Notes: a model not told the origin generated them from the sequence alone. A stretch of DNA of 64,000 bases from Pseudomonadota bacterium (GCA_023423065.1 JAFAGC010000120.1:20873-84872), one strand, 5' to 3'; numbered from the stretch's first letter, positions 35,307 to 45,115 are shown. Numbers and translations: made by a program.

Positions 35307-36776
35307 TCAGCCCTGGCTGATGAATTTCGTCACGAGACAGGCCTCGAGTCCTTCGATGCCCTCCTCGCTGCCGTGGCCGCTTTCCTTCACGCCGCCGAAC
35401 GGCGCCTCGGGCACCGAGATCTGGAAGCTGTTGAGACCGATCATGCCGGCCTCGAGCTTCTCGCCGAGCAGGTTGACGCGGCGCGCATCGTTCGTGAAAC
35501 CGAAGGCCGAGAGGCCAAACGGCAGGCGGTTTGCCTCGACCATGACCGCATCGAAGTCGCGGAACGGATTCAGCAGCGCGATGGGACCGAACGGCTCCTC
35601 GTTCATGATGCGCGCGTCATTCGGTATGTCCGCGAGCACTGTCGGCTCGAAGAAGAATCCCTTGCGCGGGATGCGTTTGCCGCCCGCGAGCAGCCGCGCG
35701 CCGTGTTCGACCGCGTCGTCGATGATGCCCTGCACGGCCGGCAGGCGACGCGCGTGCGCGAGTGGGCCCATCCGGTTCGCCTCGTCGATGCCGGGGCCCA
35801 CGGGCAACGCCTTCGCGCGCGCCGCGAAACCTTCCGCGAACTTCGGGTAGATGGACTCCTGCACGTAGAAGCGCGTGGGCGACACGCACACCTGGCCCGC
35901 GTTGCGGTACTTTGCGGTGACGCAGGCATCGAGCACCTTGTCGACGTCGACATCGTCGAACACGATCACCGGCGCGTGTCCGCCGAGTTCCATCGTCGTG
36001 CGCTTCATGCCGTCGGCCGCGAGCTTCACGAGTTGCTTGCCCACCGGCACGGAACCCGTGAACGAAATCTTGCGGATGATCGGCGAGGCGATGAGCTGCC
36101 GGGATACCTCGTGCGGCACGCCGAACACGATCGCGAGCGCGCCGCGCGGCACGCCGGCCTCGTGCAACGCGCGCGCGATCGCGAGCGCGGTGCCCGGCGC
36201 CTCTTCAGCGGGCTTGAGGATGCATGGACAGCCTGCGGCGAGCGCCGCGCCGAGCTTGCGCGCCGGGTTGCCCGCGGGGAAATTCCACGGCGCGAACGCG
36301 GCCACCGGCCCGACGGGTTCCTTGACTATGGTCATGCGCTGACCTGGCAGGCGTTGCGGGAGTACGCGACCGTAGGCGCGACGACCCTCCTCGCCATACC
36401 ACTCGAAGATCTCCGCGGACGCATTCACCTCGATGCGCGTCTCGTGAATGCTCTTGCCCATCTCGAGCGTCGCGATGCGCGCGATTTCCTCGGCGCGCGC
36501 GCGTATCAAGTCCGCGGCCTTCTTGAGGATCTTCGAGCGCTGTACGGGCAGCAGCGCGCGCCATTCGCTCCACGCGCGCTGCGCGGCCGCGAGCGCGCGT
36601 TCGAGGTCGGCCGTTGTCGCGTGCGGCAGCAGGCCCAGGATTTCCTCGGTCGCGGGATTGACGACCGGCTGCGTCTTCCGTCCCTGCGCGCCCAACCACT
36701 CGCCGTCGATGAACAGCGCGAGCTCCGGGTACGGTTGCGTGGCGGACGGATCGATGGGCTTGACGTTTGCTGACAT
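35307..36776 (-). CDS. NAD(P)-dependent aldehyde dehydrogenase (succinate-semialdehyde dehydrogenase-like)
   Basis: 489-residue class I-type ALDH. Catalytic Cys297 lies in RNAGQVCVSPTRFYVQ and general base Glu263 in TTMELGGHAPVIVFDD. The cofactor region FAPWNFPAGNPARKLG and the FTGSVPVGKQL loop are intact. Length and the AGQVC context fit GabD-like enzymes; vanillin- or other semialdehyde-type substrates are equally possible. ATG 36776 is taken as start, where homology begins (KPIDPSATQPYPELALFIDG). It is divergent from the decarboxylase-like gene at 36957. Confidence 0.93.
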   Translation of the reverse strand: MSANVKPIDPSATQPYPELALFIDGEWLGAQGRKTQPVVNPATEEILGLLPHATTADLERALAAAQRAWSEWRALLPVQRSKILKKAADLIRARAEEIARIATLEMGKSIHETRIEVNASAEIFEWYGEEGRRAYGRVLPQRLPGQRMTIVKEPVGPVAAFAPWNFPAGNPARKLGAALAAGCPCILKPAEEAPGTALAIARALHEAGVPRGALAIVFGVPHEVSRQLIASPIIRKISFTGSVPVGKQLVKLAADGMKRTTMELGGHAPVIVFDDVDVDKVLDACVTAKYRNAGQVCVSPTRFYVQESIYPKFAEGFAARAKALPVGPGIDEANRMGPLAHARRLPAVQGIIDDAVEHGARLLAGGKRIPRKGFFFEPTVLADIPNDARIMNEEPFGPIALLNPFRDFDAVMVEANRLPFGLSAFGFTNDARRVNLLGEKLEAGMIGLNSFQISVPEAPFGGVKESGHGSEEGIEGLEACLVTKFISQG

Positions 36777-36956
36777 GGTGATTCCGGCGGACGCGATGCG
36801 ATTCGGTCCCTGCATGAGACGGCAACAATGAAGCGGCCGCAATGGACAGTTGACTCGATCCTTCGCGAACACTTTCGCGACGCCTCGCGCAATCCGCGCC
36901 GGGCGCGCTCGTGACATGATTTGCAAGGAATTCCTGCCCCTTTCGGGTGATCCCCC

Positions 36957-37985
36957 ATGGCCGACTATCGCCGCATCGCCACCGAAGAAGCCTTCGCGAC
37001 CCGCGATCAGATGAACGCGTTCCGAAAACTGCTCGCGGAAGGCTACGACGATCCGGGGTTCGGAAGCCTGTGGGGTTTCTATCTAGGCAGCCCAAGCGAT
37101 CGCGCGAAGTTCATCATCGATCGTCTGCAGAACCTCGGCGCGGAGCGCATCGCCGACATGGATGCGGCCGGCATCGACATGCAGGTGTTGTCGCTGACCT
37201 CGCCCGGCGTGCAGGTGTTCGACGCGGCCACCGCGAACGCACTCGCGCGCGACAGCAACGACGAGCTGGCCGCCGCGATCGCGCGCCATCCGACGCGATT
37301 CGTCGGCCTCGCGGCCGCGGCGCCGCAGGATCCGCCGGCGGCCGCGCGCGAGATCGAGCGCGGCGTCCGCCAGCTCGGCCTGCGCGGCGTCATCATCAAC
37401 TCGCACACGATGGGCGAGCGGCTCGACGACCCGAAGTGCTGGGCCATCTTCGAGGCCGCGGAAGCACTCGACGTGCCTGTCTACCTGCACCCGAACGCAC
37501 CGCCGCGCGACATGATCGCGCCCTATCTGGAAGCCGGTCTCGACGGCGCCGTGTTCGGCTTCCAGGCCGAGACCGGGCTGCACTTGCTGCGGATCATCGT
37601 CGCGGGGGTATTCGACCGCTTCCCGAAACTGAAGATGATCGTCGGCCACTGCGGCGAAGCGCTGCCCTACTGGATGTACCGCATCGACTACATGCACCGC
37701 GCGCAGATGGCCGCGAAGCGTTACCCGATGCTCAAGGAACTGGAGCGTGCTCCAAGCGAATACCTGCGCGAGAACGTGTACGTCACGAACAGCGGCGTCG
37801 CGTGGGAACCCGCGATCATGTTCTGCCACGAGGTCATGGGCCCGGATCACACGCTGTACGCGATGGACTATCCGTACCAGTACCTCGCCTCGGAAGTGAC
37901 CGTCTCCGACAACCTGCCGATGTCGGCCGAGGACAAGAAGAAATACTTCCAGACCAACGCCGAGAAGCTGTTCGCAATCCGCTGA
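36957..37985 (+). CDS. Amidohydrolase-2 protein, gamma-resorcylate decarboxylase-like
   Basis: 342-residue member of the ACMSD/resorcylate decarboxylase group. The metal site is suggested by Glu10-Glu11 in RIATEEAFAT (replacing the usual HxH), His178 in VPVYLHPNAPP, His231 in IVGHCGEALPYWMYR and Asp304 in LYAMDYPYQ. Non-oxidative aromatic acid decarboxylases of this group use exactly this pattern. Other members are hydratases or hydrolases, so the reaction stays tentative. Its start is divergent from the ALDH and it is convergent with the ThDP enzyme. Confidence 0.85.
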   Translation: MADYRRIATEEAFATRDQMNAFRKLLAEGYDDPGFGSLWGFYLGSPSDRAKFIIDRLQNLGAERIADMDAAGIDMQVLSLTSPGVQVFDAATANALARDSNDELAAAIARHPTRFVGLAAAAPQDPPAAAREIERGVRQLGLRGVIINSHTMGERLDDPKCWAIFEAAEALDVPVYLHPNAPPRDMIAPYLEAGLDGAVFGFQAETGLHLLRIIVAGVFDRFPKLKMIVGHCGEALPYWMYRIDYMHRAQMAAKRYPMLKELERAPSEYLRENVYVTNSGVAWEPAIMFCHEVMGPDHTLYAMDYPYQYLASEVTVSDNLPMSAEDKKKYFQTNAEKLFAIR

Positions 37986-38005
37986 CCGGACCGGACCGGA
38001 CCCGC

Positions 38006-39706
38006 TCAGACGTGCGCGTCGATGACCGCCGACCGGCGCTGCGTGCGCACGGCATACAGCGCGCGCTCGATGGCGGGCAGCACCTCGGCCGTGTTGGTGA
38101 CCACCTCGGCATGTGCGCCGCCCGCCGCCGCGGCGATGCCGCCGTAATCGGGCGGCTGCTGGAAATCGATGTCGATGTGCGGCGAGTTCGCGGCGAGGCC
38201 CTTCGGATGCACGCTGGCCACCGCCTGGCGCGGCGCCTGCCAGCCGCCGTTGTTGAGCACGACGTGCAGGAACGGCGCCTTGTAACGCCGCGCCATCCAG
38301 TGCACGGCGGAAGGCTGCGAGAACAGATAGCTGCCGTCGCCGCAGATCGACACCACCAGCGCGTCGGGTTTCGCGAGCTTGATGCCGACCGCCGCGCCGC
38401 CGTTGTAACCCAGCGAGCCGCCACCGCTCGAAAACAGAGTGCCGGGCAGCGTGCGCTGCATGTGCTGCGAAACCACGTGGAAGTTGGTGACCGCCTCGCT
38501 CACGATGATCGCCTCGGGCCCCACCGCCCCGCGGATCGACGCCACGAGGAACTGCGGCGTCAAATGCTCCTGCGGCCGCTCGTGCGCAGCGAGAAATCCC
38601 GTCCACGCCTCGTGAGCGGCCTCGAGGTGACCCATGCGCTCGGCAAGCCGCTCGCGCGAGGGCGTGAGCCGCGCGCACGCCGCGCGCAGCTGCGCGAGCG
38701 CGATGGCCGCGTCGGCCTGGCACGCAATCTCGCTGCCGATGTACCACAGCGGCATCTGCTGTTTGAGCGCATCCGAATCGATGTGGAACACGCGCGCGCC
38801 AAGGCGCGGCTTGCTGACCGCGCCGATCCACGGCACGTCGCTGTCGATGACCAGTACGACGTCGGCCGCGGCAAGCGCCTCGTTCTGGCGGCGCTCGTTC
38901 CACTGAACGCCCTGGTAGCAATCGTTGTCGGTGGGAAAATTGACGTAGCTGGGCACCGACTCGAGCACGCCGATGCCGACCTCGGCGCACAGCCCGATCA
39001 GCTCCGCCACCGCGGCGGGATTCCGTCCGACATAGGACGTGACGACGAGCGGTCGCTGCGCCGTCACCAGCGCCGCGGCCATCGTCTCGACGACATGCGG
39101 TGCGAGCGCGCCCGCCGCGAGAGGCTGCCATACGCGGGTGTCGAGCGAAATTCGCGTGACTTCGCTCTCCAGCACCTCGCGCGCCGCCGTCACGTACACC
39201 GGGCCGCGCGGCTCGCTGTGCGCGAACTGCAGCGCGCGATGCACGATCTGCTTCGCGTTCGCGCCGATCCGGATTTCGTTCTCGTAACGGACGTAGCCGC
39301 GGACCAGTCCGCGCTGGTCGGGCACGTCCTGGATCCACTGGATGAATTCGTTGCGGCTGCCGCGCGCCTCTCCTTCCTGCGTGGCCGGCGAGCTTCCGGC
39401 GACGATGAGCACGGGCACGCGTCCCTTGGCCGCGTTGTGCACGGCGCCGCCGAGCGCCTGTGTTCCGCAATCGACGTGCACCAGCACCGCCTGCGCGCGG
39501 CCGGTGGCCTGGGCATATCCATGCGCCGCCGACATCGCGACCATTTCGGTGGGGCACGTGATCACCTTCGGGCAGGGCTTGTTGGCCGCGCGCGCCTGCG
39601 CGATCGCCTCGATCAGTCCCGGGTGATCGCTGCCGAAGTTCGCGAACAGGTATTCGACGCCGCCTTCGACCAGCGCATCGAGGATTGCCGAGCTCGCCGT
39701 ATACAT
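38006..39706 (-). CDS. Thiamine-diphosphate-dependent decarboxylase/synthase (acetolactate synthase-like)
   Basis: 566-residue three-domain ThDP enzyme. The pyrimidine-binding domain carries catalytic Glu54 in ITCPTEMVAMSAAHGYA. The ThDP-binding domain has the GDGSYLFS...VLNNGGW motif near the C-terminus (about 450-480). Family members include acetolactate synthases, benzoylformate decarboxylases and sulfopyruvate decarboxylases. A Gly-rich SSGGGSLGYNGGAAVG precedes the cofactor site. With an ALDH nearby, decarboxylation to an aldehyde is a reasonable guess. ATG 39706 is chosen; the 13 residues upstream look non-coding. Confidence 0.87.
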   Translation of the reverse strand: MYTASSAILDALVEGGVEYLFANFGSDHPGLIEAIAQARAANKPCPKVITCPTEMVAMSAAHGYAQATGRAQAVLVHVDCGTQALGGAVHNAAKGRVPVLIVAGSSPATQEGEARGSRNEFIQWIQDVPDQRGLVRGYVRYENEIRIGANAKQIVHRALQFAHSEPRGPVYVTAAREVLESEVTRISLDTRVWQPLAAGALAPHVVETMAAALVTAQRPLVVTSYVGRNPAAVAELIGLCAEVGIGVLESVPSYVNFPTDNDCYQGVQWNERRQNEALAAADVVLVIDSDVPWIGAVSKPRLGARVFHIDSDALKQQMPLWYIGSEIACQADAAIALAQLRAACARLTPSRERLAERMGHLEAAHEAWTGFLAAHERPQEHLTPQFLVASIRGAVGPEAIIVSEAVTNFHVVSQHMQRTLPGTLFSSGGGSLGYNGGAAVGIKLAKPDALVVSICGDGSYLFSQPSAVHWMARRYKAPFLHVVLNNGGWQAPRQAVASVHPKGLAANSPHIDIDFQQPPDYGGIAAAAGGAHAEVVTNTAEVLPAIERALYAVRTQRRSAVIDAHV

Positions 39707-39760
39707 CGCGGACACTCTAGCGGCCGAAGCGGCCGGCCACTCCACCTTGGATGAACTAGG

Positions 39761-40666
39761 CTAAACCAGCAATAAGACCAGCGGAATCCAGATCGAGCCG
39801 AGGAAGACCGAGATCGCCGCGGCGCTGGCGGCCAGGTCGAGGTCCAGCTCCTCGCGGGCCGACAGCACGACGGCCGTGAAGCCGATGGGGGCCGCCGCCC
39901 CGATGATCGCGATGGCCGCCGATATCCCCTCGAGGCCAAACAACCGGGCCAACCCGAACCCCAGCAAGGCGCCGAGTCCGGAACGCAGTGCAACCGCGGT
40001 CAGGACCTCGGGTCGTTTCAGGCCGCGCAGGCTCACCAGCAACCCCATCGCGAGCGGCACCAGCAGCACCAGTGCCTGGCCGACCGCGAGCACGATGTGC
40101 AGAAAATCGCGCGGGATGGGAGCGCCACCGACATTCAGGCCCAATGAAATGAACAGCACCCACAGCGGCGGCGCCGCGAGCGTGCGCCTCAGCAGGACCG
40201 GGATGTCGTCGGCGTGGCCACCGTACTTGCACGCGACCACGGTCGTGACGGTCCACACCATGATCGCGTGCCCCATGTCGAACATCACGAGCTGCGCGAA
40301 TGCGCCGGCGCCGAGGCTCAGCGCGGCGAATGGATAGATGAGCGAGATGTTCATCGACATGGCGCACAGCGTCATCGCACCCTCGCCCGCCATCGGCAAC
40401 CGCAACCGCTGCGCCATGAACGCGGCGGCCGCCCATCCGAGCAGCGACACGAGTATCGCGATGACGGGCAGCAGCGCGTGTTCGCGCGACAGCGGCACGC
40501 CCGTGAGCGCGCCGAAGATCAGGATCGGCAGGCCGACGTTGAAGACGAAGTTCAGCAGCTTCCGGCCGTGAAGCTCGTTGCCCCAACCGGCGCGCCGTGC
40601 CGCGACGCCGAGAAAGAACAGGGCGGCAACCGCGGCGAGTCGCCAGTTCGAAACGATGAGTTCCAC
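39761..40666 (-). CDS. AEC-family (auxin efflux carrier-like) transporter
   Basis: 301-residue inner-membrane protein with about ten hydrophobic segments in two inverted five-helix halves. The NVGLPILIFGAL stretch (broken helix) and IIGAAAPIGFTAVVLSA near the C-terminus match the AEC/BART superfamily, which exports or exchanges organic acids such as malate. It lies upstream of the ThDP enzyme on the same strand, 54 bases away, so carrier and enzyme may share a substrate. It is divergent from the GST at 40716. Confidence 0.88.
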   Translation of the reverse strand: MELIVSNWRLAAVAALFFLGVAARRAGWGNELHGRKLLNFVFNVGLPILIFGALTGVPLSREHALLPVIAILVSLLGWAAAAFMAQRLRLPMAGEGAMTLCAMSMNISLIYPFAALSLGAGAFAQLVMFDMGHAIMVWTVTTVVACKYGGHADDIPVLLRRTLAAPPLWVLFISLGLNVGGAPIPRDFLHIVLAVGQALVLLVPLAMGLLVSLRGLKRPEVLTAVALRSGLGALLGFGLARLFGLEGISAAIAIIGAAAPIGFTAVVLSAREELDLDLAASAAAISVFLGSIWIPLVLLLV

Positions 40667-40715
40667 CCTGGCAATCTATACTGCGCGCACCTCAAGGAAC
40701 ACCGAGGACCTCAAC

Positions 40716-41402
40716 ATGATCGAGTTGTTCACCGCGGCCACGCCGAATGGCTGGAAGATTTCCATCGCGCTCGAAGAAATGCAGCTGCCCTACACCGTGC
40801 GCCTGCTCACGCTGTCGAAGCTCGAACAGAAGGAGGATTGGTTCCTGAAGATCAATCCGAACGGGCGCATTCCCGCGATCATCGACCGCGCGAACGGTGA
40901 CTTCGCCGTGTTCGAGTCCGGCGCGATACTCATCTATCTCGCGGAAACGTACGGCGAGAAGTCGCCGGTCAGGCTGCTGCCCACGGAGCCCAAGGCGCGC
41001 TCGCGCGTGCTTCAGTGGCTGATGTTTCAGATGGCGGGCGTGGGGCCGATGATGGGCCAGGCGAACGTCTTCTTTCGTTATGCGCCCGAAAAGATTCCGT
41101 ATGCGATCGAACGCTACCAGCGCGAGGTGCGACGCCTGTTCGAGGTGATGGAAAGTCAGCTCGCGGCGAACGAATACATCGCCGGCGGCGACTATTCGAT
41201 CGCCGACATCGCGCTGTGGAGCTGGGTGGCCGGTTACGGATGGTCGGGCGTGAGTGTCGACGGGCTGCCGCAGCTCAAGCGCTGGATGGATCTCGTCGGC
41301 ACGCGGCCCGCGGCCCAGAAGGGCCGCAACATTCCGCCGCCCGCGGACACCAACACGGACAAGGCCAACACCATCGAGAGTGCGCGCAAGATGCTGGCGT
41401 GA
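40716..41402 (+). CDS. YfcG/YghU-like glutathione S-transferase (disulfide reductase type)
   Basis: 228-residue GST of the Nu class. The N-terminus MIELFTAATPNGWKISIALEE closely follows E. coli YfcG, with the Thr/Asn glutathione-binding motif TPNGxK. KINPNGRIPAIID and FESGAILIYLAETYGEKSPVRLLP carry the cis-Pro and Glu-Ser contacts. The C-terminal domain has NEYIAGGDYSIADIALWSW. Family members use two glutathiones for disulfide reduction rather than conjugation. ATG 40716 fits the family start. Confidence 0.9.
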   Translation: MIELFTAATPNGWKISIALEEMQLPYTVRLLTLSKLEQKEDWFLKINPNGRIPAIIDRANGDFAVFESGAILIYLAETYGEKSPVRLLPTEPKARSRVLQWLMFQMAGVGPMMGQANVFFRYAPEKIPYAIERYQREVRRLFEVMESQLAANEYIAGGDYSIADIALWSWVAGYGWSGVSVDGLPQLKRWMDLVGTRPAAQKGRNIPPPADTNTDKANTIESARKMLA

Positions 41403-41411
41403 AACGCCGCG

Positions 41412-42038
41412 TCAATTCGGCGGCGTGTAGGTCGCGGCCCCCGCGCGTCCCATGACCGCCACGCACTGCTCGCGCGTCTCCGCATAAGGCGTCGGCAACG
41501 TGCGGATCTCGCCGTTCTTGAGGAAGCGCCACTCGGGTGGATAGATCCAGTCGCTCACCGGCTGCGTCCACAGCCCACGCTTGCCGTCGCGCGCCTCGGC
41601 TTCGAAATCGCAGAAGCGGGCATCGCCCATGTAGCGCCGATACGCCCAGGCATGGCCTTCGCGCAGCATCGTTTCGTTGACGTTGATCCGCTGGCCCGCG
41701 ACGACTTTCCACACCACCGCGACGAGGCGCCGGTACGAATCCTGGGTCACGACTTCGAGCTCGACCGCGGACCCCTCGGGCAACATCGCCTTCAGCGCCG
41801 CCTTCGATCGGTCGCCGTACGGCTGATCGTGTTCGGGCGTGTCGATCGCCGACATGCGCACCCGCGCCTTGCCCGAATCCAGGCGCACTTCGATCGAATC
41901 GCCGTCGTTGACCTTGATGACGCTCGCCGCGAGCACGGGCTGCGGCGTCTGCTCATCGGCCGCGGCGGAGCCGGAGAGCGCGAGCGCGACGACGCCGCAG
42001 GCGGTGATCGCGAGCCGCGCGAAGGTCTTACGACGCAT
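41412..42038 (-). CDS. Exported thermonuclease (staphylococcal nuclease-like)
   Basis: 208-residue exported SNase-fold protein. Signal peptide LAITACGVVALALSGSAAADE is followed by an OB-fold domain: VIKVNDGDSIEVRLDSGKARVRMSAIDTPEHDQPYG contains the calcium-binding Asp and the Arg/Asp/Glu active-site set, and VTQDSYRRLVAVV supplies the second arginine. MLREGHAWAYRRYMGD is a further family block. The C-terminal 45 residues extend past the domain. It probably hydrolyses nucleic acids outside the cytoplasm. Confidence 0.9.
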   Translation of the reverse strand: MRRKTFARLAITACGVVALALSGSAAADEQTPQPVLAASVIKVNDGDSIEVRLDSGKARVRMSAIDTPEHDQPYGDRSKAALKAMLPEGSAVELEVVTQDSYRRLVAVVWKVVAGQRINVNETMLREGHAWAYRRYMGDARFCDFEAEARDGKRGLWTQPVSDWIYPPEWRFLKNGEIRTLPTPYAETREQCVAVMGRAGAATYTPPN

Positions 42039-42070
42039 CGTGCGGCTTCCTGACTAGTTCGATCGCGGGT

Positions 42071-44245
42071 TCACTCGGCCGCGCCGGCCGGCGGTGCGAC
42101 ATCCGCCGCGGGCTGTGCGGCGACTGCCGCCTCGAGTTTCTGGACTTCATGCGCACGGTGTATCACATACGCGCGCACGTTTTCACTGTCGGCCGCGCTC
42201 ACCTCGGACGCGAACGAAACCATGCCACGCGAGGCGCGCTGGCCTCCGCGCACCACGCCTTCCCAGGCCGCCGCGTCGCGCGTGATCGGCGACTGGCGCA
42301 GATCCGGCAACACGCCGCCGCTCACGGCGCTGTCGCCGTGGCACACGCTGCAATAGCGGTGATAAACCGCCTTGCCCGCGGTCCATGCGGCCTCGTCGCC
42401 GATCTCGGGCGGCAACGTCGAGGCCAGCGCCGGCTCGGGAGGCAAGTCGGGCAATTTCGCTTCTCCGCCGAGCTTGAACGCGAGCACTCGCGGGATGTTC
42501 GACTTGATGTGCGCGTCGCGCGCGAGTTCGCCGGCCGCGAGGCCGAACGCTCCGCCCCAACCCACTTCGACCGCGACGTATTGCTCGCCGCCGATTTCAT
42601 ACGTGATCGGCGGCGCGAGCACGCCGGCCTGCGTCGGCGCGGACCAGAGCTTCTGTCCGTTCGTGGCGCGGTACGCCGCGATCTCGCCCAGCGAATCGCC
42701 GGCGAACACGAGATTGCCCGCCGTCGAGAGCGTGCCGCCGTTCCACGGATGATCGAACTGGACGCGCCAGGCCTCTCTCTGCGCGACCGGATCCCACGCG
42801 ACGAGATGTCCCTTGAGCTGATCCTTGATGCCCGCGAGCACTTTCGGATCCGTCGGCAGGCTGCCCGCGTTGAAATCGACGCCGGTGTTCCAGCCGATCT
42901 TGCTGGTCGCGGGGCTCGCCGCCGGGATGAACGCGAAGCCGGCTTCCATGACCGGGAAATAGACCAGGCCCGTATTCGGATTGAAACTCATCGGCTGCCA
43001 CGAATGCGCGCCGCCCGGACCCGGCACGACGACCGCGGGTTTGCCGCTCTTGTCGTAGCGCGCTTCCTTCGTTTCCTTCGGGCGACCCTTGACGTCGAGA
43101 CCGGTGGCCCAGTTGATGTACGCGTACGGCGCGCCCGAGATGAACTCACCGGTCACGCGGTCGAGCACGTAGAAGAAACCGTTCTTCGGCGCCTGCATGA
43201 TGACCTGGCGATCCTGGTCGCCGATTTTCAGGTCCGCGAGCATCAGCGGCTGCGTCGCCGTGTAGTCCCAGGTCTCTCCGGGCGTGGTCTGGAAGTGCCA
43301 GGCGTATTCGCCGGTCGCGCCCTTCAGCGCGACGATGGAAGATAGATAGAGGTTGTCGCCCCCCTTCGGGCTGCGCAGCTTCTGGTTCCAGGGGCTGCCG
43401 TTGCCGACGCCGATGTAGATGAGGTCGAGCGCGGGGTCGTAGACGATCGAGTCCCACACCGTGCCGCCGCCGCCGAGTTTCCACCACTCGCCGGTCCAGG
43501 TCTTCGCGGCCTTTTCGAGATCGGGATGTTCGAACGGCTGCGACGGATCGCCGGGCACCGTGTAGAAGCGCCACAGTTGCTTGCCGGTGTCCGCGTCGTA
43601 GGCGGTGACGTAGCCGCGCACACCGTACTCGGCGCCGCCATTGCCGATGAGCACCTTGCCGGCAAATACGCGCGGGGCTCCCGTAATCGTGTAATTCTGC
43701 CCCTCCGGAACGGTCATGACTTCCCATGCCTGTTTGCCGGTCGCGGCATCGACCGCGACGAGCCGGCCGTCGATCGTGCCGATGAAGATCTTGCCGTTCC
43801 ACGCGGCGGCGCCGCGATTCGGCACGTCGCAGCAGGCCTTCACGCCCGCCTCTCCCGGCACCTTCGGATCGAACGCCCAGATCCGCCGGCCGGTTTTCGC
43901 GTCGAGCGCGAACAGCTTGCTCCACGCGCTCGTCACGTACATCACGCCGTCGATCACGAGCGGCGTGGATTCCTGCACGCGATGCGGAGTGTCGAGATCG
44001 AAGGCCCACGCCAGGCCGAGTTCCGCGACGTTGCCGGCGTCGATCTTGTCGAGCGGGCTGAATCTCTGCTCGTCGTAGGTCCGCCCGTAGGTCGGCCACT
44101 CCTTTGGATTCGGCGTGACGATGCGCGCGGCGTCGATCAGCGCGGTGAGTTTCGGCGGCGGCGCTTCGGTTCCGGATTTCTCGCAACCGGCCACGAACAC
44201 GATGGCGGCAAGGCTCGCGACGAGCGCACTGCGTTCGAATCTCAT
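42071..44245 (-). CDS. PQQ-dependent quinohemoprotein alcohol dehydrogenase, lipoprotein
   Basis: 724-residue eight-bladed propeller dehydrogenase with a C-terminal cytochrome c domain. A lipobox (VFVAGCEKS) predicts lipid anchoring in the envelope. The vicinal cysteine pair next to PQQ is Cys138-Cys139 in VKACCDVPNRGAA. Tryptophan-docking repeats such as GKIFIGTIDGRLVAVDAATG occur through the propeller. The heme site is Cys632-Cys635-His636 in RYCSVCHGDS. It oxidises alcohols or aldehydes and passes electrons to the respiratory chain. ATG 44245 has GGGGGGAG upstream. The SDR gene lies 114 bases upstream in the same direction. Confidence 0.93.
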   Translation of the reverse strand: MRFERSALVASLAAIVFVAGCEKSGTEAPPPKLTALIDAARIVTPNPKEWPTYGRTYDEQRFSPLDKIDAGNVAELGLAWAFDLDTPHRVQESTPLVIDGVMYVTSAWSKLFALDAKTGRRIWAFDPKVPGEAGVKACCDVPNRGAAAWNGKIFIGTIDGRLVAVDAATGKQAWEVMTVPEGQNYTITGAPRVFAGKVLIGNGGAEYGVRGYVTAYDADTGKQLWRFYTVPGDPSQPFEHPDLEKAAKTWTGEWWKLGGGGTVWDSIVYDPALDLIYIGVGNGSPWNQKLRSPKGGDNLYLSSIVALKGATGEYAWHFQTTPGETWDYTATQPLMLADLKIGDQDRQVIMQAPKNGFFYVLDRVTGEFISGAPYAYINWATGLDVKGRPKETKEARYDKSGKPAVVVPGPGGAHSWQPMSFNPNTGLVYFPVMEAGFAFIPAASPATSKIGWNTGVDFNAGSLPTDPKVLAGIKDQLKGHLVAWDPVAQREAWRVQFDHPWNGGTLSTAGNLVFAGDSLGEIAAYRATNGQKLWSAPTQAGVLAPPITYEIGGEQYVAVEVGWGGAFGLAAGELARDAHIKSNIPRVLAFKLGGEAKLPDLPPEPALASTLPPEIGDEAAWTAGKAVYHRYCSVCHGDSAVSGGVLPDLRQSPITRDAAAWEGVVRGGQRASRGMVSFASEVSAADSENVRAYVIHRAHEVQKLEAAVAAQPAADVAPPAGAAE

Positions 44246-44359
44246 ACTCCCCCCAGGGCCGGACGTTCGACTCAATGGGCCCTATCTGGCGCGACGCGGC
44301 GCGCCATGGGCTCGACTATCGACGAGATTCCAATCGATTGGCAGCGAACGCACGACGAG

Positions 44360-45115
44360 TCAAGAACGATGCATGTCCCCGTCGATGGAGATCGCCTGTC
44401 CGGAGATCGTGCGCGCGGCATCGGACGCCAGGAACAGCGCCAGCGCGGCGATCTCGCTGGCCTCGGTCAACGTCTTGATCGAACGCGTGGCGAGCGCGAT
44501 CGCGCGCTCCTCGTCGAGCGAACGGCCGCTCGCGGCGGCGCGCCCCTCGAGTACGCGATCCATCCGAGGTCCCGCCACCGCGCCGGGCAGGATCGCATTC
44601 GCGCGGATTCCGAATTCGCCGAGTTCCATCGACAAAGTCTTCGTGAAGCCGATGACGCCCCACTTGCTGGTCGCGTAGGCGCTGCGCAACGGGTAGCCGA
44701 ATTTTCCCGCGGCCGAAGACATGTTGATGATGCTGCCCGCGTGCGACTTGCGCAGGAACGGAATCGCGATTCGCGTGACGTTGAACGTGCCGCCGAGATT
44801 CACGCGCATCACGCGCTCCCATTCGGCCGGGTCGAAGAGTTCGATCGGGGTCGTGGGCCCGGCGATGCCCGCGTTGTTCACGAGAACGTCGAGTCCGCCG
44901 AGCGCGCCGATCGCGCGCGGCACCACGGCCTCGATCGACAGGAGATCGCCCAGGTCGCACACGTCGGTCGCGGCGGCCGGAATTTCCTCACGCAGCGCGA
45001 TCAGGGCGTCGGCGTCGATGTCGATTGCGCACACGCGGGCGCCGGCGGCGGCGAATGCCCGCACGATTTCACGGCCGATGCCGGCCGCGCCGGCCGTTAC
45101 GAGGACCTTCTGCAT
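44360..45115 (-). CDS. SDR-family oxidoreductase (classical)
   Basis: 251-residue classical SDR with intact motifs: TAGAAGIGRE (cofactor), NNAG at 80-83, Ser134, Tyr147 and Lys151 (YATSK). Asp31 at the end of strand two (CAIDIDAD) points to NAD preference. The C-terminus ISGQAISIDGDMHRS is typical. It lies between the divergent fused dioxygenase (134 bases away) and the PQQ dehydrogenase, which suggests work on an alcohol or diol in aromatic breakdown, but no substrate can be deduced. Confidence 0.92.
   Translation of the reverse strand: MQKVLVTAGAAGIGREIVRAFAAAGARVCAIDIDADALIALREEIPAAATDVCDLGDLLSIEAVVPRAIGALGGLDVLVNNAGIAGPTTPIELFDPAEWERVMRVNLGGTFNVTRIAIPFLRKSHAGSIINMSSAAGKFGYPLRSAYATSKWGVIGFTKTLSMELGEFGIRANAILPGAVAGPRMDRVLEGRAAASGRSLDEERAIALATRSIKTLTEASEIAALALFLASDAARTISGQAISIDGDMHRS

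Noticed and set aside
37984..38003. Short tandem CCGGA repeats between convergent genes
   Set aside because: Only about three copies in a GC-rich gap; not enough to call a functional repeat.
36947..39754. A 935-codon plus-strand frame across the decarboxylase-like and ThDP genes
   Set aside because: Arg/Ala-rich shadow; the real genes in other frames show metal-site and ThDP motifs.
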